A DNA stretch of 28,832 nt from contig DBTX01000059.1 of assembly GCA_002307275.1 (NCBI GenBank), forward strand, positions 1-28,832, read 5' to 3'. Origin of the DNA: Hungateiclostridiaceae bacterium UBA1305. Its GTDB lineage: Bacteria > Bacillota > Clostridia > Acetivibrionales > DTU013. Below are positions 20,876 through 28,832 of the stretch, in pieces. The notes under the pieces were generated by a model. That model did not search any database, had not been told where the DNA came from, and saw only the letters and a list, made by a program, of their open reading frames with translations. The translations under genes were made by a program, and so were the position numbers. Each line of letters begins with the position of its first letter. The stretch's first letter is position 1.

Positions 20876-23800
20876 ATGTCGGAGCCCGCAATAAACAAAA
20901 GCTTTGTTGAGATGTTTCCCGAACTTGCTCTCGGAGAAGATGTCCTTGAATTTTTCAAGGAAGTCAGAATTACAAGTCTGGGTGTTCTTAAAAAATCAGG
21001 AAAGATCGTGGTGAAGGCCACTGCCATAAAGCTTATACCCACCCCAATGGTAGCCCAGGTCGAACAGGCTTTGGCATCTTCATTTTCAATGCCGGTCGAA
21101 ATTAAACTCAAATTTGAAATTGATCATATTCCTTTTGAAGAGTTACTTGCAAAATACTGGGACAGTGTCATTTACACCGTCAATTCGAGTGTGGCTTTAA
21201 GCCGCGGGATCATGAACGACTGTGAGTGGAAGATCGATCGGGACAGCCTGAATATAAAGCTTGCAACAAGCGGCTGCAGCATATTGAAGACACAGGGTGT
21301 GGACAAGCTGATCGAGGAAATGCTGTACGACAAGTTCGATCATAGGCTTGCTGTTAAATTCATTGATTGTGAATTGGATCAGGATTCCCGTGAAAAGTAC
21401 ATGGAATTCAAGGAAAGCGAAGAGGCCAGGGTCCACAGTATCGCGCTTGCTGAAGAGAAGGCATCGGGCACGGGAAAGAAGAGACGGCGGAAAAAGGAAA
21501 TCGATGAAAGTGATGCACAGGTGATGGAAGTCATTCTGGGCAAGAATTTTAATGACAGCCTGATGAGCATGAGTGAAGTTACACAGGATTCGGGAAAGGT
21601 AGCTTTCAAAGGAGATATTTCAAATGTCGCTTTCAAGGAAATTCGCGGAGAAAGAATTATATGTTCCTTTGATATAACAGATTACTCAAACTCCATTACT
21701 GTCAAATTATTCATTCAGAAAGAGGACTACGATCTTCGCTTCGAGCAGATCCAAAACGGGATGTACTTCAAGGTGCGCGGTGAAGCCCAGTTCGATAAAT
21801 ATTCAAAAGAACTGGCTGTGCTGGCAACAGACATTCTGCAGCTTGAGAAAAAATTCAAGATGGACAATGCTGAAGTGAAGAGGGTGGAACTTCACATGCA
21901 TTCTCAGATGAGTGCAATGGATGCTGTCACCTCGGCGGAAAAACTGGTGGAGCGGGCGGCAAAATGGGGACACAGGGCTGTGGCAATTACAGATCATGGA
22001 GTTGTACAGGCATTTCCGGAAGCCTGCAGTGCAGGTAAAAAAAATAAGATAAAGATCATATACGGCGTAGAATGCTATCTGCTGGATAATGAACCTCCGG
22101 CCGTAAGCAGGGATAAGGCCGGGAAGGGGAATCATCCGCTGGATGGAGGTTTCGTTGTATTCGATATTGAGACGACAGGTCTATATGCGCAAAAGGATAA
22201 AGTCACCGAGATTGGGGCGGTCAAGCTGTTGAACGGTAAAGTGACTGACACCTTCAGCACCTTTGTCAATCCGGGTATTGCCATACCTGAATTCATTACG
22301 AAGCTCACAGGCATCAATGATGCGATGGTAGCCAACGCTCCTTGTATTCAGGATGCGCTGGACAATTTCCTGGAATTTACGGGCGAACTCCCGGTAGTCG
22401 CTCATAATGCGTCCTTCGATACAGGCTTCATAAAATACCAGGCTGCGGCGGCAGGCAAAAAATTCGACAACATCAGCATCGACACGCTGCAAATGAGCAG
22501 ATACCTGTTTCCCAAACTTGCAAAACACAAGCTTGATATTGTCGCAAAGCATTTAGGCGTCAAACTTGAGGGCCATCACAGGGCGATCAATGACGCCATG
22601 GCAACTGTGGAAATATTTTTGAAATGTCTTGAAATGCTGCAGGAAAAAGGTGCGCAGACAATCGGAGAGATCGATAGTTTGTACTCCGGTCATTTTGACT
22701 ATACAAAGGCTGAATCTTACCATGCGATCATACTGGTTAAAAATAATACCGGATTGAAAAACCTTTATAAAATCATATCCGAGTCACATCTGAACTATTT
22801 TTACAAGAAGCCGAGAGTGCCAAAGAGCCTTCTGTTAAAATACCGGGAAGGGCTTATCGTGGGAAGCGCCTGCGAAGCCGGCGAGCTTTACAGGGCTATC
22901 GTCAATGGGAAAAGCAGCGAGGATATTGAGAAGATTGCAGGATTTTATGATTATCTGGAGATACAGCCGATTGGAAATAATGAATTTCTTGTATTGAACG
23001 GGAAAGTTTCAGGGCACGATCAGCTCAGAGAGATCAACAGAAGTATCGTACAACTGGCTGAAAAACAGGGCAAGCCTGTAGTTGCCACCTGTGATGTTCA
23101 TTTTTTGGACCCTGGCGATGAAGTTTTTCGCAGAATACTGATGTCCGGACAAGGCTACACGGATGCGGACAGGCAGGCGCCGCTCTATCTCAGGACAACG
23201 GAGGAAATGCTGGCCGAGTTCGAATATTTGGGCGAAAAAAGGGCCTATGAAGTGGTTGTTGAAAATACAAACCTGATTGCCGATATGACCGAAACGATCA
23301 TTCCAATTCCGTTGGGAACGTTTCCTCCCCATATTGAGGGTGCTGAGCAGGAAATAGAAAAACTGGCTTATGAAAAAGCCAGGGAAATATATGGAGACCC
23401 GCTGCCCGAAATCGTCACAGCGAGGCTTGACAGAGAGCTGACCTCCATCATTAAGAACGGCTTTGCAGTCATGTATGTCGTTGCAGAGAAGCTTGTGAAA
23501 AAATCAAATGACGATGGTTACATTGTTGGATCAAGAGGTTCTGTCGGTTCCTCCTTCGCTGCGACCATGACAGGGATTACAGAGGTTAATCCATTGCCAC
23601 CCCATTATATCTGCAAAAAGTGCAAATATTCGGAGTTTATCACGGATGGTTCGGTCGGCTCGGGTTTTGATCTGCCGCGAAAGTCCTGCCCTGTGTGTGG
23701 TTCGCCTCTGAAGAGTGACGGCCATGATATCCCTTTTGAAACCTTCCTTGGCTTTGACGGAGACAAAGCACCCGATATTGATCTGAATTTCTCGGGAGAA

Positions 23801-25192
23801 TACCAGGCACAAGCCCATAAATATACGGAAGTGCTTTTCGGGAAAGGCAACGTGTTCAAAGCTGGAACGATTTCTTCCGTTGCGGATAAGACGGCCTACG
23901 GCTTTGTTAAGAAATATGTGGACGCGAAAGGGATGACAGTCACAAATGCTGAAATAAACAGGCTGGTTGCCGGCTGCACAGGTATTAAAAGGACCACGGG
24001 CCAGCATCCGGGAGGAATTATTGTTATTCCGCAAGGCAATGACGTAAATGATTTTACACCGATACAAAGACCAGCGGATGATACGAGCTCTGAAATCACC
24101 ACTACGCACTTTGATTTCCATTCACTTCATGACACGATACTGAAGCTTGACATACTGGGTCATGATGATCCTACAATGGTCAAGTATCTCGAGGATCTCA
24201 CGGGGATAAGGGTTCAGGATGTACCGGTGAATGATGAAAAGGTAATGCAGCTTTTCCTTGATACCGAGCCACTTGGAGTAACCCCGAAAGATATCAACAG
24301 TCCGGTGGGAACATTTGCATTGCCGGAATTTGGTACGAAATTCGTCAGGCAGATGCTGGTGGACACTAAGCCGAAGACGTTTTCAGATTTATTACAGATA
24401 TCCGGTCTTTCACATGGTACGAATGTATGGCTGAAAAATGCACAGGATCTGGTGAAGGAGAACATCTGCACCATATCAGAGGTCATCGGTACCAGGGATT
24501 ATATCATGGTGAATCTGATGTATAGAGGCCTGAACCCCAAAAGTGCTTTTAAAATCATGGAGGATGTAAGGAAAGGCAAAGGCCTGAAACCCGAATACGA
24601 GCAGGAAATGAGGGAGCATTCCGTACCGGATTGGTATATCGATTCCTGCAAGAAGATTAAGTATATGTTCCCCAAAGCCCATGCGGCAGCTTATGTGCTG
24701 ACTGCGATGAGAATCGGCTGGTACAAGGTCTATCACCCTGTAGCGTTTTATGTGACTTATTTTACCGTAAGAGCGGACGAATTCGACGCTACATTAATGA
24801 CACACGGCAAAGAGATCGTTCGCCGAAAGATAACGGAACTGGAAAAGCTGGGGAATACGATTACGGCTAAGGATAAAAACGTACTTACTATTCTTGAGGT
24901 AGCAAATGAAATGTATTCAAGAGGGATTGAATTTCTGCCGATTGATTTGTATAAATCCGATGCGGTCAGATTTCAAATAGCTGAAAATGGGATAAGGCCT
25001 CCTCTCAGTTCACTTCAGGGACTGGGCGTATCAGCTGCAAATGCCATTGTTGAAGCACGGGCCAAGGGAGAATTCATCTCGAAAGAAGATCTGAGGAGTC
25101 GGGCGAAAGCCAGTAAGACAGTGATTGAGATACTCCAGCAGAACGGCTGCCTTGAAGGTCTACCCGAAAGCAGCCAGATGAGCCTGTTTTAA
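20876..25192 (+). CDS. polC: DNA polymerase III PolC, Gram-positive replicative polymerase
   Basis: The main leading-strand replicase of low-GC Firmicutes. At 1,438 aa it is the usual length. Order seen: an N-terminal domain, an OB fold near 225-330 and a PHP domain from about 337 (VELHMHSQMSAMD). It is interrupted by a DEDDh proofreading exonuclease with FDIETTG (D430/E432), VAHNASFDTGF, and H568 with D573 in HHRAINDAM. The PHP domain then resumes (VGSACEAGELY, ATCDVHFLDP). The catalytic palm has GSRGSVGSSFAATMTGITEV and the aspartates D967/D969 in PDIDLNFSG. A zinc site is formed by C913/C916 and C938/C941. TTGQHPGG and the fingers and duplex-binding parts follow. The ATG has AAGGGGAAG before it. 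Confidence 0.98.
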   Translation: MSEPAINKSFVEMFPELALGEDVLEFFKEVRITSLGVLKKSGKIVVKATAIKLIPTPMVAQVEQALASSFSMPVEIKLKFEIDHIPFEELLAKYWDSVIYTVNSSVALSRGIMNDCEWKIDRDSLNIKLATSGCSILKTQGVDKLIEEMLYDKFDHRLAVKFIDCELDQDSREKYMEFKESEEARVHSIALAEEKASGTGKKRRRKKEIDESDAQVMEVILGKNFNDSLMSMSEVTQDSGKVAFKGDISNVAFKEIRGERIICSFDITDYSNSITVKLFIQKEDYDLRFEQIQNGMYFKVRGEAQFDKYSKELAVLATDILQLEKKFKMDNAEVKRVELHMHSQMSAMDAVTSAEKLVERAAKWGHRAVAITDHGVVQAFPEACSAGKKNKIKIIYGVECYLLDNEPPAVSRDKAGKGNHPLDGGFVVFDIETTGLYAQKDKVTEIGAVKLLNGKVTDTFSTFVNPGIAIPEFITKLTGINDAMVANAPCIQDALDNFLEFTGELPVVAHNASFDTGFIKYQAAAAGKKFDNISIDTLQMSRYLFPKLAKHKLDIVAKHLGVKLEGHHRAINDAMATVEIFLKCLEMLQEKGAQTIGEIDSLYSGHFDYTKAESYHAIILVKNNTGLKNLYKIISESHLNYFYKKPRVPKSLLLKYREGLIVGSACEAGELYRAIVNGKSSEDIEKIAGFYDYLEIQPIGNNEFLVLNGKVSGHDQLREINRSIVQLAEKQGKPVVATCDVHFLDPGDEVFRRILMSGQGYTDADRQAPLYLRTTEEMLAEFEYLGEKRAYEVVVENTNLIADMTETIIPIPLGTFPPHIEGAEQEIEKLAYEKAREIYGDPLPEIVTARLDRELTSIIKNGFAVMYVVAEKLVKKSNDDGYIVGSRGSVGSSFAATMTGITEVNPLPPHYICKKCKYSEFITDGSVGSGFDLPRKSCPVCGSPLKSDGHDIPFETFLGFDGDKAPDIDLNFSGEYQAQAHKYTEVLFGKGNVFKAGTISSVADKTAYGFVKKYVDAKGMTVTNAEINRLVAGCTGIKRTTGQHPGGIIVIPQGNDVNDFTPIQRPADDTSSEITTTHFDFHSLHDTILKLDILGHDDPTMVKYLEDLTGIRVQDVPVNDEKVMQLFLDTEPLGVTPKDINSPVGTFALPEFGTKFVRQMLVDTKPKTFSDLLQISGLSHGTNVWLKNAQDLVKENICTISEVIGTRDYIMVNLMYRGLNPKSAFKIMEDVRKGKGLKPEYEQEMREHSVPDWYIDSCKKIKYMFPKAHAAAYVLTAMRIGWYKVYHPVAFYVTYFTVRADEFDATLMTHGKEIVRRKITELEKLGNTITAKDKNVLTILEVANEMYSRGIEFLPIDLYKSDAVRFQIAENGIRPPLSSLQGLGVSAANAIVEARAKGEFISKEDLRSRAKASKTVIEILQQNGCLEGLPESSQMSLF

Positions 25193-25229
25193 CCACCTTA
25201 ACTTTTTCTCATTATATATAAATAAATTG

Positions 25230-25258
25230 TTGATATATACAGATAATAATGTTATAAT
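25230..25258 (+). promoter_or_regulatory. sigma-A promoter of the rimP-nusA-infB operon
   Basis: TTGATA (25230-25235), a 17-bp spacer and TATAAT (25253-25258) form a near-consensus promoter. Transcription would start near 25265, giving a leader of about 165 nt before rimP. Confidence 0.85.
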
Positions 25259-25291
25259 ACTCCTTGGACTAAAGCATATAGTTTTATTGGT

Positions 25292-25316
25292 AAAGAGTGG
25301 GCCGAACCCACTCTTT
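25292..25316 (+). promoter_or_regulatory. leader hairpin of the rimP operon
   Basis: AAAGAGTGGG and CCCACTCTTT form a perfect 10-bp stem around CCGAA. The first nucleotide is some 27 nt into the predicted transcript. A weak T-rich stretch (TTTGTCTTT) follows, so it could be an attenuator, possibly read by NusA, or a 5' stabilising hairpin. Farther down, TGAAACGG is repeated near 25374 and 25416, and GGGATT-CAATCCC forms a small hairpin (25359-25373 area). Confidence 0.6.
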
Positions 25317-25429
25317 GTCTTTAAGTCAAGGAATTCTGACAGCAGATTTTCTAAAACTATTGGGATTCAATCCCTGAAACGGATATAAAGCCCTCTGCAG
25401 TCGGGATTGAAAGGAATGAAACGGTAAAT

Positions 25430-25891
25430 ATGGCTAAAAAGAGACTGGAAGACGTAGCAGCAGAACTGGTGCAGCCGATAGTCGAGGCACTATCCTTCGA
25501 ACTTGTGGATGTAGAGTTCTTAAAAGAAGGCGCCAACTGGTATCTGAGGGTTTACATAGATAAACCCGGTGGAATTGTCATTGAAGATTGTCAGGCAGTA
25601 AGCGAGCAGTTGAGTGACAAGCTGGATGAGGCAGATCCGATCAAACTGAGCTATATGCTTGAGGTTTCATCTCCAGGAGAAAGACCTTTGAAGAAAGACA
25701 GAGATTATGAGCGTTTTAAGGGAGAGAGAGTGGAAATCAAATTATATCAGCCCTTGAACGGCAAGAAGATATTCGAAGGAGAACTTCTGGGACTAATAGA
25801 AGACAGGGTGGAAATAAAAACCGACGAGGGCGTTTTGATGAGCTTTGACAGGAAAGATACCGCTCTTGTAAGGAGACTAATAAGATTTTGA
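25430..25891 (+). CDS. rimP: ribosome maturation factor RimP
   Basis: RimP helps assemble the 30S subunit. The product is 153 aa with the N-terminal alpha-beta domain (VQPIVEALSFELVDVEFLKE, WYLRVYIDKPGGIVIEDCQ, VSEQLSDKLDEADP) followed by YMLEVSSPGERPLKKDRDYERF. It ends with the SH3-like beta domain (GERVEIKLYQPLNGKKIFEG). The ATG has only weak and distant AAAGGA, about 14 nt upstream, so translation start may be less efficient than that of its neighbours. It is first in the rimP-nusA operon, as in most bacteria. Confidence 0.96.
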   Translation: MAKKRLEDVAAELVQPIVEALSFELVDVEFLKEGANWYLRVYIDKPGGIVIEDCQAVSEQLSDKLDEADPIKLSYMLEVSSPGERPLKKDRDYERFKGERVEIKLYQPLNGKKIFEGELLGLIEDRVEIKTDEGVLMSFDRKDTALVRRLIRF

Positions 25892-25984
25892 GGGACCATG
25901 AATAACGATAAAGCGTCTGCTGCTGCATAATATGGGTGAATGCGGTGTTGCTGGACATTTCAGGATATGACAGGAGGTTAACGT

Positions 25985-27193
25985 ATGAGTGCAGAATTTA
26001 TTCAGGCTTTGGAACAACTGGAAAATGAAAAGGGAATTGAGAAGGAAGTATTGATCGAAGCAATCGAAGCAGCTCTTATATCAGCATATAAAAGGAATTT
26101 CGGTTCTACACAGAACGTGAAGATAAGTATCGACCGGGTTAGTGGCGATGTGAAGGTGTATGCATTGAAAAGAGTCACTTCAAGACCTGAAAGTGATGCA
26201 GGTGATATTACTCTTGAGGAAGCCAGAAAAGTAAATGGCAGTTATGAGGAAGAAGACATAGCTGAAATTGAGGTAACGCCAAGAAAATTCGGCAGAATTG
26301 CAGCACAGACTGCAAAGCAGGTAGTCATGCAGCGTATTCGCGAAGCTGAACGCGGGATAATATTCGACGAATATTATAATAAGGAAGGCGATATCGTTAC
26401 CGGTATCATTCAAAGAAGCGAACGAAAAAATGTAATTTTAGACCTTGGCAAGACAGAAGCCATCATTGCTCCATCAGAACAAACCAACGGTGAAGAATAC
26501 AGGTTCAATGACAGGCTCAAAACATATATAGTAGAAGTTAAGAAAACCACAAAAGGGCCTCAAATAATGGTTTCCAGGACTCATCCGGGACTTGTGAAAA
26601 GACTCTTTGAACTTGAAGTGCCGGAAATTCATGATGGTACCGTGGAAATAAAAAGTATATCGAGAGAACCCGGTTCAAGGACAAAAATAGCTGTTTCTTC
26701 AAGGGATCAAAATGTTGATCCTGTCGGAGCTTGCGTCGGACAGAAGGGTACCAGAGTCCAGGCCATAGTGGATGAACTCAGGGGCGAAAAAATTGACATC
26801 ATAAAATGGAGCAGTAATCCGGAAGATTATATTTCAAGCAGCCTTAGCCCGGCGAAGGTCGTCAGGGTGGATGTAAATGAAGATGGCAGGTCGGCAAGAG
26901 TTATTGTACCGGATTTCCAGCTGTCACTTGCAATTGGCAAGGAAGGGCAAAATGCCAGACTTGCAGCAAAGCTTACGGGCTGGAAGATAGACATAAAGAG
27001 TGAATCCCAGTTTAGAGCTGCCATTGAGCAGCAGATGTTCAATATGGACTCAAATTACAATGCAGATGAGGATGAAATGACCGAAGAAGGCGAAGAAGAA
27101 TTCGAAGAATTAGATGAATTAGATGAAGATACCGAAGAGCCTGAAAATTCAGAGGATTTCACGGATTCAAAGGATTCCGGGGATTTGGAATAG
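25985..27193 (+). CDS. nusA: transcription termination/antitermination factor NusA
   Basis: Binds RNA polymerase and modulates pausing and termination. The product is 402 aa. The N-terminal polymerase-binding domain (about 1-125) shows IEAALISAYKRNFG. An S1 domain (about 134-200) has GDIVTGIIQR. Two KH domains follow, with the VGACVGQKGTRVQAIVDEL loop (KH1) and the LAIGKEGQNARLAAKLTGW loop (KH2). A tail of about 50 residues consists almost wholly of E, D and S, in place of the Gram-negative acidic repeats. GGAGG lies 8 nt before the ATG. Gap from rimP 93 bp without features. Confidence 0.97.
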   Translation: MSAEFIQALEQLENEKGIEKEVLIEAIEAALISAYKRNFGSTQNVKISIDRVSGDVKVYALKRVTSRPESDAGDITLEEARKVNGSYEEEDIAEIEVTPRKFGRIAAQTAKQVVMQRIREAERGIIFDEYYNKEGDIVTGIIQRSERKNVILDLGKTEAIIAPSEQTNGEEYRFNDRLKTYIVEVKKTTKGPQIMVSRTHPGLVKRLFELEVPEIHDGTVEIKSISREPGSRTKIAVSSRDQNVDPVGACVGQKGTRVQAIVDELRGEKIDIIKWSSNPEDYISSSLSPAKVVRVDVNEDGRSARVIVPDFQLSLAIGKEGQNARLAAKLTGWKIDIKSESQFRAAIEQQMFNMDSNYNADEDEMTEEGEEEFEELDELDEDTEEPENSEDFTDSKDSGDLE

Positions 27194-27205
27194 GGGTGAA
27201 CGTAC

Positions 27206-27478
27206 TTGAAGCAGAAGAAAGTGCCTTTAAGGATGTGCCTTGGATGTCAGGAGATGAAGTCTAAAAAGGAATTAATCAGAATCGTCAGAGACAAAGAAGG
27301 CGTTACCAGTGTGGATTTTACGGGTAAAATGGCCGGAAGGGGCGCATATATCTGCAAGAGTATGGAATGCTTCGAAAAGGCAAAAAAGGGCAAGAGACTT
27401 GAAAAAGCCTTTGAAGCCCGCATTGATGAAGTTGTGTATGAAACATTGAGGAAACAGTTGGAGGGAAATGATGGTTGA
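27206..27478 (+). CDS. rnpM: YlxR-family RNase P modulator
   Basis: The 90-aa product is of the YlxR/RnpM type, reported to modulate RNase P in B. subtilis. The start is TTG with GGGGTG about 7 nt upstream. It shows RMCLGCQEMKSKKELIRIVR, then GRGAYICKSMECFEKAKKGK, the conserved core with cysteines C11, C14 and a later pair. It sits between nusA and the L7Ae-like gene in the usual order. Confidence 0.9.
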   Translation: MKQKKVPLRMCLGCQEMKSKKELIRIVRDKEGVTSVDFTGKMAGRGAYICKSMECFEKAKKGKRLEKAFEARIDEVVYETLRKQLEGNDG

Positions 27479-27797
27479 AAGGATATACTCCTTTCTGGGT
27501 TTAGCAACAAAGGCAGGTAAGCTGCTTTCGGGAGATGAAACCTGCGAAAGAGCGATAAGATCCGGAAAGGTATACCTGGTTATTGTATCGGAAGATGCCT
27601 CGGACAATACCAAAAAGAAATTTAAGGATATGTGCAGTTACAGAGATATTGAAATCAGGTATTTCGGAGAAAAGGAAATGCTGGGAAGGTTTACCGGCAA
27701 AAAAGTACGCTCTGTAGTAGCATTAGCCGAAAAAGGTTTTGCAGGGCATCTCAGGGAAATGATTGATAACCGCGGTATAGAACATGGGGGTGTATAG
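27471..27797 (+). CDS. rplGA: L7Ae-like ribosomal protein YlxQ (RplGA)
   Basis: The 108-aa protein has the L7Ae/L30e/Gadd45 fold that binds RNA kink-turns. It shows YSFLGLATKAGKLLSGDETC, VYLVIVSEDASDNTKKKF, LGRFTGKKVRSVVALAEKGF and a final AGHLREMI. The start is one of two consecutive ATGs (27468 or 27471). GGAGGG at 27460-27465 is 5 nt from the second, which I prefer. The start overlaps the end of rnpM, and infB follows after 2 bp. Confidence 0.9.
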   Translation: MVERIYSFLGLATKAGKLLSGDETCERAIRSGKVYLVIVSEDASDNTKKKFKDMCSYRDIEIRYFGEKEMLGRFTGKKVRSVVALAEKGFAGHLREMIDNRGIEHGGV

Positions 27798-27799
27798 AT

Positions 27800-28832
27800 T
27801 TGGAAAAGGTTAGGGTATATGAACTGGCAAAAGAATTGAATACGACAAGCAAGAGGCTGATGGAAAAACTTGGGGAAGTAAATGTGGTAGTAAAGAATCA
27901 TATGAGTCTTCTTGAAGATCATGAACTTGATGCACTTTATAAGCATATAGGTATAATCAAGCATGATGGAAAAAAGGCTGAGCCCGAGGATAAAAAGGCT
28001 GTACCGTCAGCAACGGTGGCACCGGCGACAGCTGCCCAACCGAAGCCTGAACCGAAAAAGGACACTAAAAGTGCACCCCGTATCATAAGGACTACAGAAA
28101 TAATTATCAATAGCAAGAATGAGCAGAAAGATTCAGCTCAACCATCGAGAAATGACTTCCAGAGGAACGACTATCAGAGAAATGACTACCAGAGGAACGA
28201 ATCACAAAGAGGCGATGTCAGAGGAGCCAGAAATGATGTAAGGCATGATTTTGTGAGGTCGTCCGATGCAAATTCAGGACTTCGTGCCGGGTATGTAAGA
28301 GACAACAGACCTGATTTTACGAAGGATCCCAATAAGGGTCAAAGGCAGGATCAACACAAGCCGATACAGAATATACCCGTGAAGGAAGCAGCCAAATCGT
28401 CCGGGCAGGAGACAGTAAAACCTCCGAGGATTGATTCAGCTGATATGCATAGGGAAGTATTGCCACAAACAAGTGCAGAAGCAATTCGGTCAGAAAATGT
28501 GAGGGAACAGCTTATAGAAACGAATATAGAAACAGTCGCAGCGAAAAAGGAAGAAACTACGCAGATGCATGATGATATTACAAAGGTGACAGAACCAACC
28601 AAACCAGCAAGAGAAAAGAATGAAGGTGTAGAACCCCATCAGGAGAAGCAGGGGATGACTTCTGAAGCAACTTCTGGGGAGACTCCGGTTACATCAAATG
28701 CAGCTGCAGTGGAAAACGAAACACAAGGGGAAAAACCTCAACACAGCGAAAAACCGCAGAGCGACGAACCTCAAAGTGATAAAACGCAAAGCGACAAGCC
28801 GCAGGGTGACAGGCCGCAAAGCGACAGGCCGC
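27800..28832 (+). CDS. infB: translation initiation factor IF-2, N-terminal part (runs off window)
   Basis: The start is TTG, with GGGGGTG 7 nt upstream and directly behind the rplGA stop. It encodes 344 codons here without a stop. The first 60 residues (EKVRVYELAKELNTTSKRLM, EKLGEVNVVVKNHMS, HELDAL) are the IF2 N-terminal helical domain. The rest is a long, low-complexity linker with repeats: RNDFQRNDYQRNDYQRN, and at the end units of the form (P/T)QSDKPQGDRPQSDRP. The GTPase domain must lie beyond the window. Confidence 0.95.
   Translation, partial: MEKVRVYELAKELNTTSKRLMEKLGEVNVVVKNHMSLLEDHELDALYKHIGIIKHDGKKAEPEDKKAVPSATVAPATAAQPKPEPKKDTKSAPRIIRTTEIIINSKNEQKDSAQPSRNDFQRNDYQRNDYQRNESQRGDVRGARNDVRHDFVRSSDANSGLRAGYVRDNRPDFTKDPNKGQRQDQHKPIQNIPVKEAAKSSGQETVKPPRIDSADMHREVLPQTSAEAIRSENVREQLIETNIETVAAKKEETTQMHDDITKVTEPTKPAREKNEGVEPHQEKQGMTSEATSGETPVTSNAAAVENETQGEKPQHSEKPQSDEPQSDKTQSDKPQGDRPQSDRP

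Noticed and set aside
23531..24121. Long minus-strand frame of 196 codons within polC
   Set aside because: It is antisense to the conserved catalytic domain, has no ribosome site and its product looks like no protein.
28140..28220. Short direct repeats considered as a CRISPR array
   Set aside because: They are in-frame codon repeats of infB (RNDYQ units) without unique spacers of constant length.

Overview
This is a chromosomal window from an endospore-forming, low-GC Firmicute, most likely a member of the class Clostridia. The spore-specific sigma factor sigK is present. The housekeeping run rpsB-tsf-pyrH-frr ... uppS-cdsA-dxr-rseP-ispG-polC-rimP-nusA-rnpM-rplGA-infB has the clostridial order, with ispG between rseP and polC, and includes a Gram-positive PolC. 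Cluster III relatives (Ruminiclostridium/Acetivibrio-like) are a guess from gene order only.

Positions 1-6827 hold the most interesting locus, a sigK gene split by a roughly 6.37-kb skin-like element. The promoter-proximal half of sigK (minus strand, 6818 to about 6388) ends in an 11-bp sequence, TCGTTCCCCTC on the plus strand at 6388-6398. The same 11 bp recurs at 15-25, next to the continuation of sigK at 1-16. Joining the two copies restores the frame ...GVDREGNE-ITLI..., which matches the uninterrupted SigK family. Inside the repeats are inverted arms of about 15 bp (one mismatch) that would form a symmetrical attP on the excised circle. The element encodes a large serine recombinase (746-2263, SpoIVCA type). 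Its cargo is a mini helix-turn-helix protein, a 64-aa charged protein, a small membrane protein, a frameshifted membrane-protein gene, a two-transmembrane potassium-channel-like protein with duplicated C-terminal domains, and a GNAT-like protein. A 140-bp direct repeat (27-166 and 721-860) carries a second, truncated recombinase 3' end plus a degenerate att arm, so the left end has been rearranged.

Positions 6828-10332 begin with a control region holding a sigma-E-like promoter facing sigK and a strong sigma-A promoter facing rpsB. Then follow rpsB, tsf, pyrH, frr and a 77-aa conserved-looking ORF, with strong intrinsic terminators after rpsB and after tsf. Positions 10334-15480 hold a two-component system and an FtsX/MacB-type ABC transporter, bounded by hairpins, sitting where frr and uppS are usually neighbours.

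Positions 15539-20820 form a tight envelope and isoprenoid operon: uppS, cdsA, dxr, rseP (with two PDZ domains) and ispG. polC follows at 20876. Positions 25230-28832 have a perfect-looking sigma-A promoter and leader hairpin, then rimP, nusA, rnpM, rplGA and the start of infB, which runs off the end of the window within its repetitive N-terminal linker.

No rRNA, tRNA, CRISPR array or insertion sequence was recognised.
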